A DNA stretch of 64,000 nucleotides from Streptomyces pseudovenezuelae (GTDB taxonomy: Bacteria > Actinomycetota > Actinomycetes > Streptomycetales > Streptomycetaceae). Made by a program: the position numbers and the translations under genes. Below, one piece after another: positions 15,839-23,582 of the stretch (the stretch's first letter is position 1; each line of letters starts with the position of its first letter). The notes below the pieces were generated by a model that was given only the letters and a program-made list of their open reading frames with translations, had not been told where the DNA came from and made no database searches. Where the stretch lies: positions 1-64,000 of the forward strand of contig NZ_JARXVH010000009.1 of assembly GCF_029892565.1 (NCBI RefSeq). The letters are read 5' to 3'.

Positions 15839-16654
15839 ATGGCGCGTCAGGAACTGGCCCGCTTCCTGCGGGAACGCCGTGCGGGACTCCGCCCGGACGT
15901 TGTCGGTCTGCCGACGAGCGCCCCTCGCCGGACCCCGGGTCTGCGGCGCGAGGAGGTGGCGGAGCTGGCCCATATGTCGGTCGACTACGTCGTACGACTC
16001 GAACAGGGCCGCGGTCCTCGCCCTTCGCCCCGGATCCTGGACGGGCTGGCCAGGGCCCTGCGGCTCACGCCGGCCGAGCGCAGTCACCTGTTCCGGCTGG
16101 CGGGATCGACCGCGCCTCCGCCCGGCGCCGACGCCGTGCGGCGGGTGAGCCCGCGCGTGGCCCGCATGCTGGAACGGCTGCCGGAGACCGGCGCGATCGT
16201 CACCGACGCGGCCTACGGGGTCGTCGCCTGGAACCCCCTCGCGCGGGCGCTGCTCGGCGACGACCTGGGGCGCGGCACGACGAACCTGGCCCGGCGCCGC
16301 TTCCTGGGCGCGGGGCGCATGTACGAGACGTCCAGCGCGGAGGAGTTCGGGCACATCGTGGTGGCACGGCTGCGCCGGGCGGCGGACCGCTACCCGCACG
16401 ACCGCCGCCTCGCCGCCCTGCTGGCCGAACTCCGCACCGGCAGCGAGGAGTTCGGGCAGGTGTGGGAGACCCGCCCGGTCCACGCCCCCGGCCACCGCAC
16501 CAAGACCCTCGTCCATCCGGTCGTGGGCCAACTGCGCCTGAACTGCGATGTCCTGCTCGTCCCGGAGGACGACCAGGAGGTCGTGCTGATGACGGCGGAC
16601 CCGGGGTCACCGTCGGCGCGGACCCTGCGGGAGCTGGCGGCGGGGTCGAGCTGA
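15839..16654 (+). CDS. MmyB-type helix-turn-helix regulator
   Basis: The ATG at 15839 follows GAGGAGG and gives MARQELARFLRERRAGLRPD. The helix-turn-helix contains TPGLRREEVAELAHMSVDYV followed by VRLEQG. The ligand-binding half has VTDAAYGVVAWNPLARALLG and a HPVVGQLRLNCDVLLVPEDD stretch, ending with a short VLMTADPGSPS tail. The 271-residue length is normal. It probably regulates the divergent SDR gene, perhaps in response to the SDR's substrate. Confidence 0.92.
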   Translation: MARQELARFLRERRAGLRPDVVGLPTSAPRRTPGLRREEVAELAHMSVDYVVRLEQGRGPRPSPRILDGLARALRLTPAERSHLFRLAGSTAPPPGADAVRRVSPRVARMLERLPETGAIVTDAAYGVVAWNPLARALLGDDLGRGTTNLARRRFLGAGRMYETSSAEEFGHIVVARLRRAADRYPHDRRLAALLAELRTGSEEFGQVWETRPVHAPGHRTKTLVHPVVGQLRLNCDVLLVPEDDQEVVLMTADPGSPSARTLRELAAGSS

Positions 16655-16826
16655 GCCCGGAAGGCACCGACGCCGAGCCTCTACGGCCCCTCGCCGCCCC
16701 GCCTGACGACCGGGGGGCGTCCTAGTGACTTCGGCCCCTGGCTCACTCACCACGCGGACCCTACGGGGGGTTCGCGGCGAGGGCGTTCTGACCGCGGGAG
16801 AGCGCCGGCGCCGAGCTCTCTGCGGT

Positions 16827-18161
16827 CTACAGCCCGACGTCCCTGCTGCGGATGTCGTCCAGGGACTCCCGTCGTACCAGGAGGCGGGCGTGGCCGTCGC
16901 GGACCGCGGCCACCGGGGGGCGGCCCACGAGGTTGTAGGTGGAGGCCATGGAGAGGTGGTAGGCGCCGGCGACGGGGACGGCGAGGAGGTCTCCGGGGCG
17001 TACGTCCGCGGGGAGTTCGACGTCGGTGGCGAGGGTGTCGCCGGCCTCGCAGTGGCGGCCCACGACGGTGACCGGGGTCCGCTCGGTGGTGGTGCGGCGG
17101 CCGATCGGGCGAGGGGCGTAGCGGACGCCGTACAGGGCCGGGCGCGGGTTGTCGCTCATGCCGCCGTCCACCGCCACGAAAGTGCGCGCGCCGGTGCGCT
17201 TGACGGCGAGCACGTGGTAGAGCGCGATGCCCGCGGGTCCTGCGATGGCCCGGCCCGGTTCGATGGTCAGGCGGGGTACGGGCAGACCGGCCGCGGCGCA
17301 GGCCTCGTGCAGTTCGGCGCGGACCCGGCGGGAGAGTTCGGTGAGGTCGAGGGCCGGCTCGCCGGGGCGGTAGGCGATGCCGTGGCCGCCGCCGAGGTCG
17401 AGTTCGGGCAGGACCAGACCGTGCTGCCCGTGCAGGCGGGCCATGAGGCCGACGACACGGCGCACGGCGGCCAGGTACGGCTTGACCGTGGTGATCTGCG
17501 AGCCCAAGTGGCAGTGCAGGCCGGTCAGTTCGAGCTGCGGCTGGTCGAGGATGCGGGCGATGGCGTGCTGCGCGTGACCGTCGGCGATGGACAGACCGAA
17601 CTTCTGGTCGTCCGTGCCGGTGCGGATCTTCTCGTGGGCGCCCGCGCTGACCCCCGGCACCACCCTCACCATGACCTTCTGGTGGCCGCCGTGTCCGACG
17701 GCCGCGGCCAGCCGAGCGATCTCGGAGGGGCTGTCGATGACGATCCGGCCGACGCCCAGACGCAGGGCGGTCTCCAGGTCGCGCGGCGACTTGGCGTTGC
17801 CGTGCCGCACCATCCGCTCGGGCGGGAAGCCGGTGGTGACCGCCAGCTCCAGCTCGCCGGCCGAGCAGACGTCGAGGCCGAGGCCCTCCTCCTCGATCCA
17901 GTGGACCATCGCGCGGCACAGGAACGCCTTGGCCGCGTACAGGACTTCGGCGTCCGGGAAGGCGTGCAGATAGGTACGGCAGCGGTCGCGGACCTCGGCC
18001 TCGTCGAGGACGTAGACGGGCGTGCCGAAGCGGTCGGCGAGCTCCGCGAGCGGTACGCCGCCTACGGCCAGTTCGCCGGGGTGGGGCTCGGTGGTGGAGG
18101 CGGGCCAGACCGACAGGTCGGCGGCGATGCCGGCGACCGAGGGGTCGTGAACGGTGGTCAT
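16827..18161 (-). CDS. lysA: Diaminopimelate decarboxylase (PLP, fold III)
   Basis: This enzyme decarboxylates meso-diaminopimelate to lysine. Visible elements are the PLP lysine in VLYAAKAFLC, HCHLGSQI, the phosphate-binding GGGHGI, LTIEPGRAIAGPAGI, the catalytic Cys in VGRHCEAGD, and the C-terminal AGAYHLSMASTYN that contacts the substrate. At 444 residues it has the usual length. Streptomyces usually carries another lysA near argS/thrA, so this copy, beside a SAV_915-type gene, may be a second, differently regulated one. Related arginine or ornithine decarboxylases cannot be excluded without alignment. Confidence 0.8.
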   Translation of the reverse strand: MTTVHDPSVAGIAADLSVWPASTTEPHPGELAVGGVPLAELADRFGTPVYVLDEAEVRDRCRTYLHAFPDAEVLYAAKAFLCRAMVHWIEEEGLGLDVCSAGELELAVTTGFPPERMVRHGNAKSPRDLETALRLGVGRIVIDSPSEIARLAAAVGHGGHQKVMVRVVPGVSAGAHEKIRTGTDDQKFGLSIADGHAQHAIARILDQPQLELTGLHCHLGSQITTVKPYLAAVRRVVGLMARLHGQHGLVLPELDLGGGHGIAYRPGEPALDLTELSRRVRAELHEACAAAGLPVPRLTIEPGRAIAGPAGIALYHVLAVKRTGARTFVAVDGGMSDNPRPALYGVRYAPRPIGRRTTTERTPVTVVGRHCEAGDTLATDVELPADVRPGDLLAVPVAGAYHLSMASTYNLVGRPPVAAVRDGHARLLVRRESLDDIRSRDVGL

Positions 18162-18176
18162 CGGGACAGCCCTCTC

Positions 18177-18536
18177 TCAACCGACGCGCAGCGCGAGTGC
18201 GGCGGGGACGACGGGGTTCGCCGGCCGCGCGGACCGGGTCGTGGACGCCGGGGCGGGGGCCGTGAACTGGGGATCCACCGTGACGGTGGTGACGCCGAGG
18301 GGCGTGGTGAGCGCGCGCAGCGCGGGTTCGGCGAGCCTGATCCACGCCTGGCCCGCGCCGAGGGTCGCGGTCAGTCGCCGCGCCGAGGTGAAACCGACCG
18401 CGGTGCGGTCGCCGAGCGGGGTGCGGAAGATGCGTGTCACGCACCCCGACGGTCCCGGCCGGACCGGGACGTACAGGGGTCCGGCCGGGAACCGATCGGA
18501 GGGTTCGGGGTCCTCGCCGTAGACGGTCTCCGTCAT
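18177..18536 (-). CDS. SAV_915-like conserved actinobacterial protein
   Basis: The start at 18536 (MTETVYGEDP) has GGAGG upstream. The core LYVPVRPGPSGCVTRIFRTP, then GDRTAVGFTS, then GAGQAWIRLAEPALRAL is characteristic of a small Streptomyces protein family (SAV_915), which has no known function as far as I know. It ends 15 bases before the lysA-like start on the same strand, so the two are probably co-transcribed. A Pro/Ala/Thr-rich tail follows the conserved core. Confidence 0.7.
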   Translation of the reverse strand: MTETVYGEDPEPSDRFPAGPLYVPVRPGPSGCVTRIFRTPLGDRTAVGFTSARRLTATLGAGQAWIRLAEPALRALTTPLGVTTVTVDPQFTAPAPASTTRSARPANPVVPAALALRVG

Positions 18537-18838
18537 GGAATGCCTCCAGAGCATGCGGGTCACTTGACGACGGCCCCGACGCGGGGAGGCGAACGGGACC
18601 TGCGAATGACGCTACGCCCGCCCTCCCTCGCCCTGTCCCGTCCGCCGACGGCTCATTACGCGATGCTGACGGAGATCGCGCGGACGCTGACGTGCTGCTT
18701 ACGCGGCCGGGCGGGAGGTGGCGCGGACGGCGTCAGGAGGGCGCCAAAGTGCGGCGTACGGGGTGGTCGTGCCGCGCGGGCGGGGGTGTGATGGAGGCAG
18801 TGCCCGCGAGGTGCGCGGGTACGAGGAGCGGTGAGGCC
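18537..18838. other. Divergent intergenic region with a small hairpin
   Basis: About 300 bases without a convincing gene separate the SAV_915-like gene (minus) from the universal stress protein gene (plus). The only structure I see is CCCGCG-AGGTG-CGCGGG at 18803-18819, a 6-bp stem just upstream of the stress-protein ribosome site. Both promoters are expected here, but I cannot place -10 or -35 boxes. Confidence 0.5.
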
Positions 18839-19423
18839 ATGTCTGGTTCCGGTGCCTGTGAAGGCCTGCCGGGAGCGGTTCGTGTGGTGGCCGGTGTGAG
18901 CGGTTCGCCGGGCAGTCTGACGGCCCTGCGCCGGGCGGCCCGGGAGGCCGCGCGCCGGGGCGGCGAGCTGTGGCCGGTGATCGCGTGGGAGCTGCCCGGC
19001 GGCGAGTTCCACGCGGCGCGCTCGTCCGTCCCGCCGCCGCTGCGGGAGCGCTGCGAGCAGCTCGCCCGGGAGGAACTCCTCGACGTCCTCGACACGATGT
19101 TCGGCGCGGCCGGCCCGGGTGTCCCCCTGCACGCGCTGATCGCCCGCGGCCGCCCCGGCCAGGCCCTGGTCCAGATCGCCGACCGCGACACCGACGTCCT
19201 GGTCCTCGGCGCCGGCCACCGCGGCCGCCTGCACCGGCTCCTCTCCCCCTCGGTGAGCCACTACTGCCTCACCCACGCCACCTGCCCGGTCCTCGCGGTC
19301 CCCCCGTCCCCGCTGGAGGCCCACCTCGCGACCGTGTGCCGCCGCAACAGCTGGCATCTGCGCTTGGACGCGGGGCAGTTGACCGAGCGGGAAAAACCGC
19401 GGGGGCGAGTGCGGGACGCGTGA
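18839..19423 (+). CDS. Universal stress protein family
   Basis: The protein opens with VRVVAGVSGSPGSLTALRRA and ends its single UspA domain with the nucleotide-loop motif DVLVLGAGHRGRLHRLLSPS followed by VSHYCLTHATCPVLAVP. The middle GRPGQALVQIADRDTDV fits the family. At 194 residues it has one domain plus a 40-residue basic C-terminal tail. The ATG at 18839 is preceded by GGAGCGGTGAGG. Such proteins bind ATP and accumulate in stress or stationary phase; no specific partner is visible here. Confidence 0.9.
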   Translation: MSGSGACEGLPGAVRVVAGVSGSPGSLTALRRAAREAARRGGELWPVIAWELPGGEFHAARSSVPPPLRERCEQLAREELLDVLDTMFGAAGPGVPLHALIARGRPGQALVQIADRDTDVLVLGAGHRGRLHRLLSPSVSHYCLTHATCPVLAVPPSPLEAHLATVCRRNSWHLRLDAGQLTEREKPRGRVRDA

Positions 19424-19431
19424 GGGCGGGG

Positions 19432-20400
19432 TCAGTCGGTCGTCTCGCCCTGAGCGATCTCGATGTTCTCGTGCACCTGCAGGGCGACCGTCGCCGCCGT
19501 GGCGGAGGAGAGCAGCGCGCAGGTCGTGAGGAGGGCGGCGATCCAGGTCCGGGGGCGGAGGGGTACGGGGCTGAGGAGCGCCGTGACGCGGTGCGGGACC
19601 GGGCCCGTCGCGACGCCGGGCGTGACCGACGAGTGGGGTGGGGGCGCGGTGGAGGCCAGGGCCGCGCGGGCGATGGCCCGGGCCGTGAGCCGGCGGTCGC
19701 CCACCGTGCGGGCGGCGACCTCGTCGGCGGCCCGTTCCGCGGCCAGGCGGATGGCCGCGCGGACCGGGCGCAGGGCGGGGTGGCAGTGGGCGGTCAGCTC
19801 GGCCGCGGCCAGGAAGTAGTGGTGGCGGCCCGCGTTGTGGGCCCGCTCGTGCGCGAACAGCGCCTCGCGCTCCGCCGCGTCCAGGCTGCGGAGCATGCCG
19901 GTCGTGACGACGATGCGCTGCGGACGGCCGGGCAGGGCGTACGCGTCCGGGTGCGGTGAGTCGACGACGCACAGGTCACCCGCCGCGGGCCTGCGGTCGG
20001 CCTCGGAACGGGCCGCACGGAAGCCGGTGACCTGCCGCAGCACCGAACGCCCCAGCGTGAGGGCCCCGAGGGTGAGCAGGCCGGCGGCCAGGGCCGCCAA
20101 CGGAAGGATCAGGCGTGCGGACGGAGTGCGCAGGGGGTGGGTCAGCTCACCGAGCGCCGCGAACGCCGGGATCTTCAGCAGACCGGTGAGCGCGAGCGTG
20201 CCGAGCGCGGCGACCGTGCCGCCGGCCAGCAGCAGCGCGGAGGCGGTCAGGGACCACAGGGCCGCGACCGGTGGGCAACGGTCCAGGATCCGGCGGGCCA
20301 GCGGGGGCGCGGCGAAGGGCAGGAGCAGCGGGACCAGGAGCAACAGGACCTGGAGCAGGGGTACTTGGAGCAACGGGATCAGCAGCGGCGCGGGCGTCAC
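19432..20400 (-). CDS. M56-family membrane metallopeptidase (BlaR/MecR-like)
   Basis: GTG at 20400 overlaps the BlaI-like stop codon by four bases (GTGA). The N-terminus is very hydrophobic with a 15-bp DNA repeat encoding LIPLL-QVPLL-QVLLL-LVPLL, followed by further membrane helices. The zinc peptidase motif is HERAH in LFAHERAHNAGRHHY, and the third ligand is probably Glu in RLAAERAADEVAA. A last helix (TWIAALLTTCALLSSATA) ends the 322 residues. There is no penicillin-binding sensor domain, so the signal is unknown. With the upstream BlaI-type repressor it forms the usual sensor-protease and repressor pair. Confidence 0.88.
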   Translation of the reverse strand: MTPAPLLIPLLQVPLLQVLLLLVPLLLPFAAPPLARRILDRCPPVAALWSLTASALLLAGGTVAALGTLALTGLLKIPAFAALGELTHPLRTPSARLILPLAALAAGLLTLGALTLGRSVLRQVTGFRAARSEADRRPAAGDLCVVDSPHPDAYALPGRPQRIVVTTGMLRSLDAAEREALFAHERAHNAGRHHYFLAAAELTAHCHPALRPVRAAIRLAAERAADEVAARTVGDRRLTARAIARAALASTAPPPHSSVTPGVATGPVPHRVTALLSPVPLRPRTWIAALLTTCALLSSATAATVALQVHENIEIAQGETTD

Positions 20401-20789
20401 TCGCCGTCCTCCAGCAGCCTGCGCAGCACCTGCTCGTCGTCCGGGTTGAGCTGCGCGACGAAGCGGGCCAGGACCGTCTCGCGGTCGCTGTCGCGGTCCA
20501 GTTCGCCGTGCATACGAAGGGCGGTGAGGCCCTGCGGGTCCTGGAGCGGCCGGTACGCGTACCCACGGCCCTGGCGCTCCCGCTCCAGCGTCCCCTTCTC
20601 GTGCAGCCGGGACAGGATCGTCGTCACCGTCGTACGCGCCAGCCCGGACGCGAGTTCCGTCTGGACCTGCGACGGGGTGAGCGGCGCACCGGCGGCCCAC
20701 AGCGCGGCCAGCACCGCGGCCTCCAGCTCGCCCGAGGGCCGCCGCTCGTCCTTTTCGTCGGACATCTCGCCGGGCTTCTCATCGGTCAT
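20397..20789 (-). CDS. BlaI/MecI/CopY-family repressor
   Basis: This is a small winged-helix repressor: GELEAAVLAALWAAGAPLTP, then VQTELASGLARTTVTTILSR, then LHEKGTLERERQGRGYAYRP, followed by the dimerisation helix ending LNPDDEQVLRRLLEDGE. The start could be 20789 or the Met at 20765; neither has a strong ribosome site. Two TACA-N4-TGTA type operators lie just upstream at 20818-20850. Proteolysis triggered by the adjacent M56 protein is expected to relieve repression, as in the Bla and Mec systems. Confidence 0.92.
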   Translation of the reverse strand: MTDEKPGEMSDEKDERRPSGELEAAVLAALWAAGAPLTPSQVQTELASGLARTTVTTILSRLHEKGTLERERQGRGYAYRPLQDPQGLTALRMHGELDRDSDRETVLARFVAQLNPDDEQVLRRLLEDGE

Positions 20790-20817
20790 GGGGGAACGAT
20801 CCTCACCCTCAGATCGT

Positions 20818-20850
20818 CTACACTGTCGTAGACCGTCTACAGAATTGTAG
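20818..20850. promoter_or_regulatory. Two BlaI-type operators
   Basis: CTACA-GAAT-TGTAG at 20837-20850 is a perfect five-base dyad, and CTACA-CTGT-CGTAG at 20818-20831 has one mismatch. Both match the TACA-N4-TGTA consensus of BlaI/MecI operators. They lie 29-61 bases upstream of the repressor start, so autoregulation is likely; the divergent PAP2 gene begins about 100 bases away on the other side. Confidence 0.85.
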
Positions 20851-20952
20851 TCGACGTGGGGGCAAGAGCGAAGGAGGTCCCCGGATGACAACGATCCCGA
20901 CGATCCCGCTGCTCCAGGCACCCCCGCCCCTCCCACCCCTCCCGGTGCCCTC

Positions 20953-21678
20953 ATGAACCGCCGGGACGCCGCCGAACTCGCCGGCAGCGTGGGCGTGGGC
21001 GCGTGGACCGGGTTCGGCGTGCTGGCGATGGTCGTGGTGGGCGGCGACGGGGCTCCGCTGTGGCTTGACGACAGCTCGCTGAAATGGGCCGTCGGACACC
21101 GCCCGGACGTCCTGGTGGCGCTCGCCCGAGGGGTGACCGCGACGGGCACCGGCGTCGTCCCGTACCTGCTCGCCGTGCTGGCCGGCGTGGTCGCGGGCCG
21201 GACCGCGCGCAGCCGGCTGACGGCCGCCGCCCTCGCCCTGGCCTGTCTCACCACGGGCCAGGCCCTGCGGTACGGAGTGATGGAGCTGGTCCACCGCGCC
21301 CGTCCACCGCAGGCCGACTGGGCGACGACATACGCCACCCACTGGGCGTTCCCCTCCGGCCACACCACCACGTCCGCGCTCACCGCCGGGCTCCTGATGG
21401 TCGCCCTGTCCCTGCGCGCCCCGCGCGGCGGCCGGTCCCTCGCGGTGACGGTCGGCTGCTGGGCCGTGCTGGTCGGGGCGAGCCGCGTCTACCTCGGGGT
21501 GCACTGGTTCACGGACGTCATCGGGGGCTGGCTGTTCGCCACGGGCTGGCTGGGGATCTGCCTGTGCGTGATGGCCCATCGGCTGCCGGGCTGGTTCATA
21601 TCGAGTACGACCACGGGGCCGCCCGGCGACGGGACCGCGCGCACGACCGACGGGACGGCCGCACGCACGGCGGGATGA
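20953..21678 (+). CDS. PAP2-family membrane phosphatase
   Basis: The three-part phosphatase signature is complete: HRARPPQ, FPSGHTTTSAL with catalytic His, and SRVYLGVHWFTDVIGGW with the second His and Asp. Five or six hydrophobic helices surround it. Such enzymes dephosphorylate lipid phosphates such as phosphatidic acid or undecaprenyl pyrophosphate on the outer face of the membrane. The last 30 residues are a Thr/Gly-rich tail. The gene is divergent from the BlaI/M56 pair; common control through the BlaI operators is possible but unproven. Confidence 0.9.
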   Translation: MNRRDAAELAGSVGVGAWTGFGVLAMVVVGGDGAPLWLDDSSLKWAVGHRPDVLVALARGVTATGTGVVPYLLAVLAGVVAGRTARSRLTAAALALACLTTGQALRYGVMELVHRARPPQADWATTYATHWAFPSGHTTTSALTAGLLMVALSLRAPRGGRSLAVTVGCWAVLVGASRVYLGVHWFTDVIGGWLFATGWLGICLCVMAHRLPGWFISSTTTGPPGDGTARTTDGTAARTAG

Positions 21679-21797
21679 GGTCGCGGCCTCCGTTCCCGAG
21701 CTGAGGCCGACACCCCGCCCCACGTGAGTGCGCGCGCCGTCTCGGGATGAGTACGCGTGCTCAGGACCGGCACCGGCGGCCCGGTCACCATGGCCGT

Positions 21798-22298
21798 ATG
21801 AGCACACGGGGAGCACTTCTGACCGCCGCCGCCGTCCTGACCGCCGGTGTGCCGGTGGCCGCATGGGGGCTGATGGGCCAGCAGGACGCCGACGGGTTTT
21901 CGGCGTCCGAACTGGACTACACGTACGGGCCGTCGCCCGTCACGGACGGTATCGCCGCACTGATCGGCGCGTTCGCGCTGGTGCTGGTGGCGGCGGCCGG
22001 GGCGCTGCTCGTGCGGGCCGCCGACCGCGGGGCGCTGGACCGGCGTTGGTGGGGGGTGCTGGCGCCGTTGGTGGTCGCCGGGCTGATCGTCGGGGTGGGG
22101 CTGCGGATCCTGACCGCGGGGGTGATCGGGGCGAACATCGGCGCCGGTCTGACGATCGTGCTCGGCGGCCCGGTCGTGGCCGCGCTGGTGCTGTGGGCTC
22201 TGGGCCGGGGCTGGTGGCTGGCGACGCGTCACCCGGACGGGGACAACAGGGGCGACGGAGGTGGGCGAAGCATCCGAATCGCCTCCCACGGAGCGTGA
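21798..22298 (+). CDS. Small membrane protein of unknown function
   Basis: I do not recognise the family. The start MSTRGALLTAAAVLTAG at 21798 gives a signal-anchor-like first helix. An extracytoplasmic stretch (QQDADGFSASELDYTYG) follows, then three more hydrophobic helices (ALIGAFALVLVAAAGALLV; GVLAPLVVAGLIVGVGL; LTIVLGGPVVAALVLWAL). The start at 21747, which also reads MSTR, would add 17 basic residues. No ribosome site decides between them. It stands alone between the PAP2 and amidase genes. Confidence 0.65.
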   Translation: MSTRGALLTAAAVLTAGVPVAAWGLMGQQDADGFSASELDYTYGPSPVTDGIAALIGAFALVLVAAAGALLVRAADRGALDRRWWGVLAPLVVAGLIVGVGLRILTAGVIGANIGAGLTIVLGGPVVAALVLWALGRGWWLATRHPDGDNRGDGGGRSIRIASHGA

Positions 22299-22337
22299 CT
22301 TCCGGGATCCTGATCCCAACGCACAGCTTCTGAAGGC

Positions 22338-22397
22338 ACGATCCCGAGACGCACGGTCTCCATACCGACGACCTCGATACGCACGATCTCGAAACGC
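22338..22397. repeat. Four-copy 15-bp tandem repeat upstream of the amidase
   Basis: The units are ACGATCCCGAGACGC, ACGGTCTCCATACCG, ACGACCTCGATACGC and ACGATCTCGAAACGC, a period of exactly 15. The array ends 58 bases before the amidase start, in its expected promoter region. Both strands are open through it, but neither reading looks like a real protein. Confidence 0.8.
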
Positions 22398-22455
22398 AGG
22401 AGCACCACCCGCCCGACCACCACGCACCGCCCCACCGTCCCGAAAGGACCCACCC

Positions 22456-23385
22456 ATGGCCACACCTCTCTCCGCCGCGAAGACCCTGTCCGCCTTAAAG
22501 ACCGAAGGGCTCACCGTCCACGAACACGCCGGCTGGAAGACGCACAACCGTGACTCGGCGACCGGCAAGTCCTTCGGGCCGGTGATCGGCGTGCTGATCC
22601 ACCACACCGCCGGACACGGTGACAAGGAGCTCTGCTACAAGGGCAGATCGGATCTCCCGGGCCCGCTGTGCCACTCCTGGCTCGGCAAGACCGACGGGCT
22701 GTGGATGATCGGCCACGGCCGCGCCAACCACGCCGGTCTCGTCGACCTCGACGTACTGAACGCGCTGCGTGAGGAGAAGCCGCTCCCGCACGACGACCAG
22801 GCCAACGCCGACGGCAACGACTGCCTGTACGGCCTGGAGATCGAGAACCTGGGCGACGGCAAGGACCCCTACCCGGACGCGCAGTACCGGAACGCCGTGC
22901 TGTGGGCCGCCGCGCTGTGCCGGGCGCACGGCTGGACGGAGAAGTCCGTCGCCGGGCACAAGGAGGTCCAGCCCGGCAAGATCGACCCCAGCTTCGACAT
23001 GGACGACTTCCGGGCCGACGTGAAGAAGCAACTCGCCACCACGGTCGGCAAGTCCACGCCCGGCAAGCCGCTCCCCGGCACGGCCACCAAGCCCCGCGTC
23101 GACCTCTCCCGTCTGGTCAAGGCGGCGAAGACCGACCCCGGCGCCAAGCAGGGTCACGTCAGTTACATGGCGGGCACGAACCTCGCCGAGGCGGCGCTGG
23201 TCAAGCTGGGCTACCTGTCCAAGACCTACGCCGGCGACGGCTCCTTCGGCACCACCACGGTCGCCGCCTACGCCAAGTGGCAGCACCACCTCGGCTACTC
23301 GGGCGCCGACGCGAACGGCATCCCGGGCAAGATCTCCCTCGGCAAACTCGGCGACAAGACCGGCCTGTTCAGCGTCGTCGCCTGA
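22456..23385 (+). CDS. N-acetylmuramoyl-L-alanine amidase (Amidase_2) with peptidoglycan-binding tail
   Basis: The ATG at 22456 follows GAAAGGA. Residues 30-190 are an Amidase_2/PGRP-type zinc amidase domain: GVLIHHTAGHGD with the first His, IGHGRANHAG, LEIENLGDG, and VAGHKEVQPGKIDPSF with the last His. After a Pro/Thr/Lys linker, residues 230-309 form a peptidoglycan-binding-like repeat (AALVKLGYLSKTYAGDGSFG). There is no signal peptide, as in many phage-type endolysins and their Streptomyces relatives, so export or lysis-dependent release is unclear. It would cleave the MurNAc to L-Ala bond of peptidoglycan. Confidence 0.88.
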   Translation: MATPLSAAKTLSALKTEGLTVHEHAGWKTHNRDSATGKSFGPVIGVLIHHTAGHGDKELCYKGRSDLPGPLCHSWLGKTDGLWMIGHGRANHAGLVDLDVLNALREEKPLPHDDQANADGNDCLYGLEIENLGDGKDPYPDAQYRNAVLWAAALCRAHGWTEKSVAGHKEVQPGKIDPSFDMDDFRADVKKQLATTVGKSTPGKPLPGTATKPRVDLSRLVKAAKTDPGAKQGHVSYMAGTNLAEAALVKLGYLSKTYAGDGSFGTTTVAAYAKWQHHLGYSGADANGIPGKISLGKLGDKTGLFSVVA

Positions 23386-23459
23386 CACCGGCGGCCACCA
23401 CCGGTATCAGCCGCCTCGCTCGGCCCACGCGTCGCTCACGACCTCTCCCTACCGCCTAC

Positions 23460-23495
23460 ATCTTCCGGCTGTATCTTCCGGCTGTATCTTCCGGG
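23460..23495. repeat. 13-bp direct repeats upstream of the DUF2235 gene
   Basis: ATCTTCCGGCTGT occurs twice in tandem (23460-23472, 23473-23485), followed by a partial third copy (ATCTTCCGG). The array lies about 90 bases upstream of the DUF2235 start, in the likely promoter region. Confidence 0.7.
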
Positions 23496-23582
23496 CGGTC
23501 TCGGGGTCTTGTCCGAAAAGGACCTCCCCGGGACCGCCTCGACGGCTCTGTGGAGTGAGTACAACCCGGAGGAGGCATCTCC

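Noticed and set aside
16725..18791. 688-codon plus-strand frame over the decarboxylase
   Set aside because: It is antisense to a complete lysA-like enzyme with intact PLP motifs.
22229..22465. Minus-strand frame with pentapeptide-like repeats (EIVRI-EVVGM-ETVRL-GIVPS)
   Set aside because: The repeat is a by-product of the 15-bp DNA array; there is no ribosome site, and the frame overlaps the end of the upstream gene and the amidase start.
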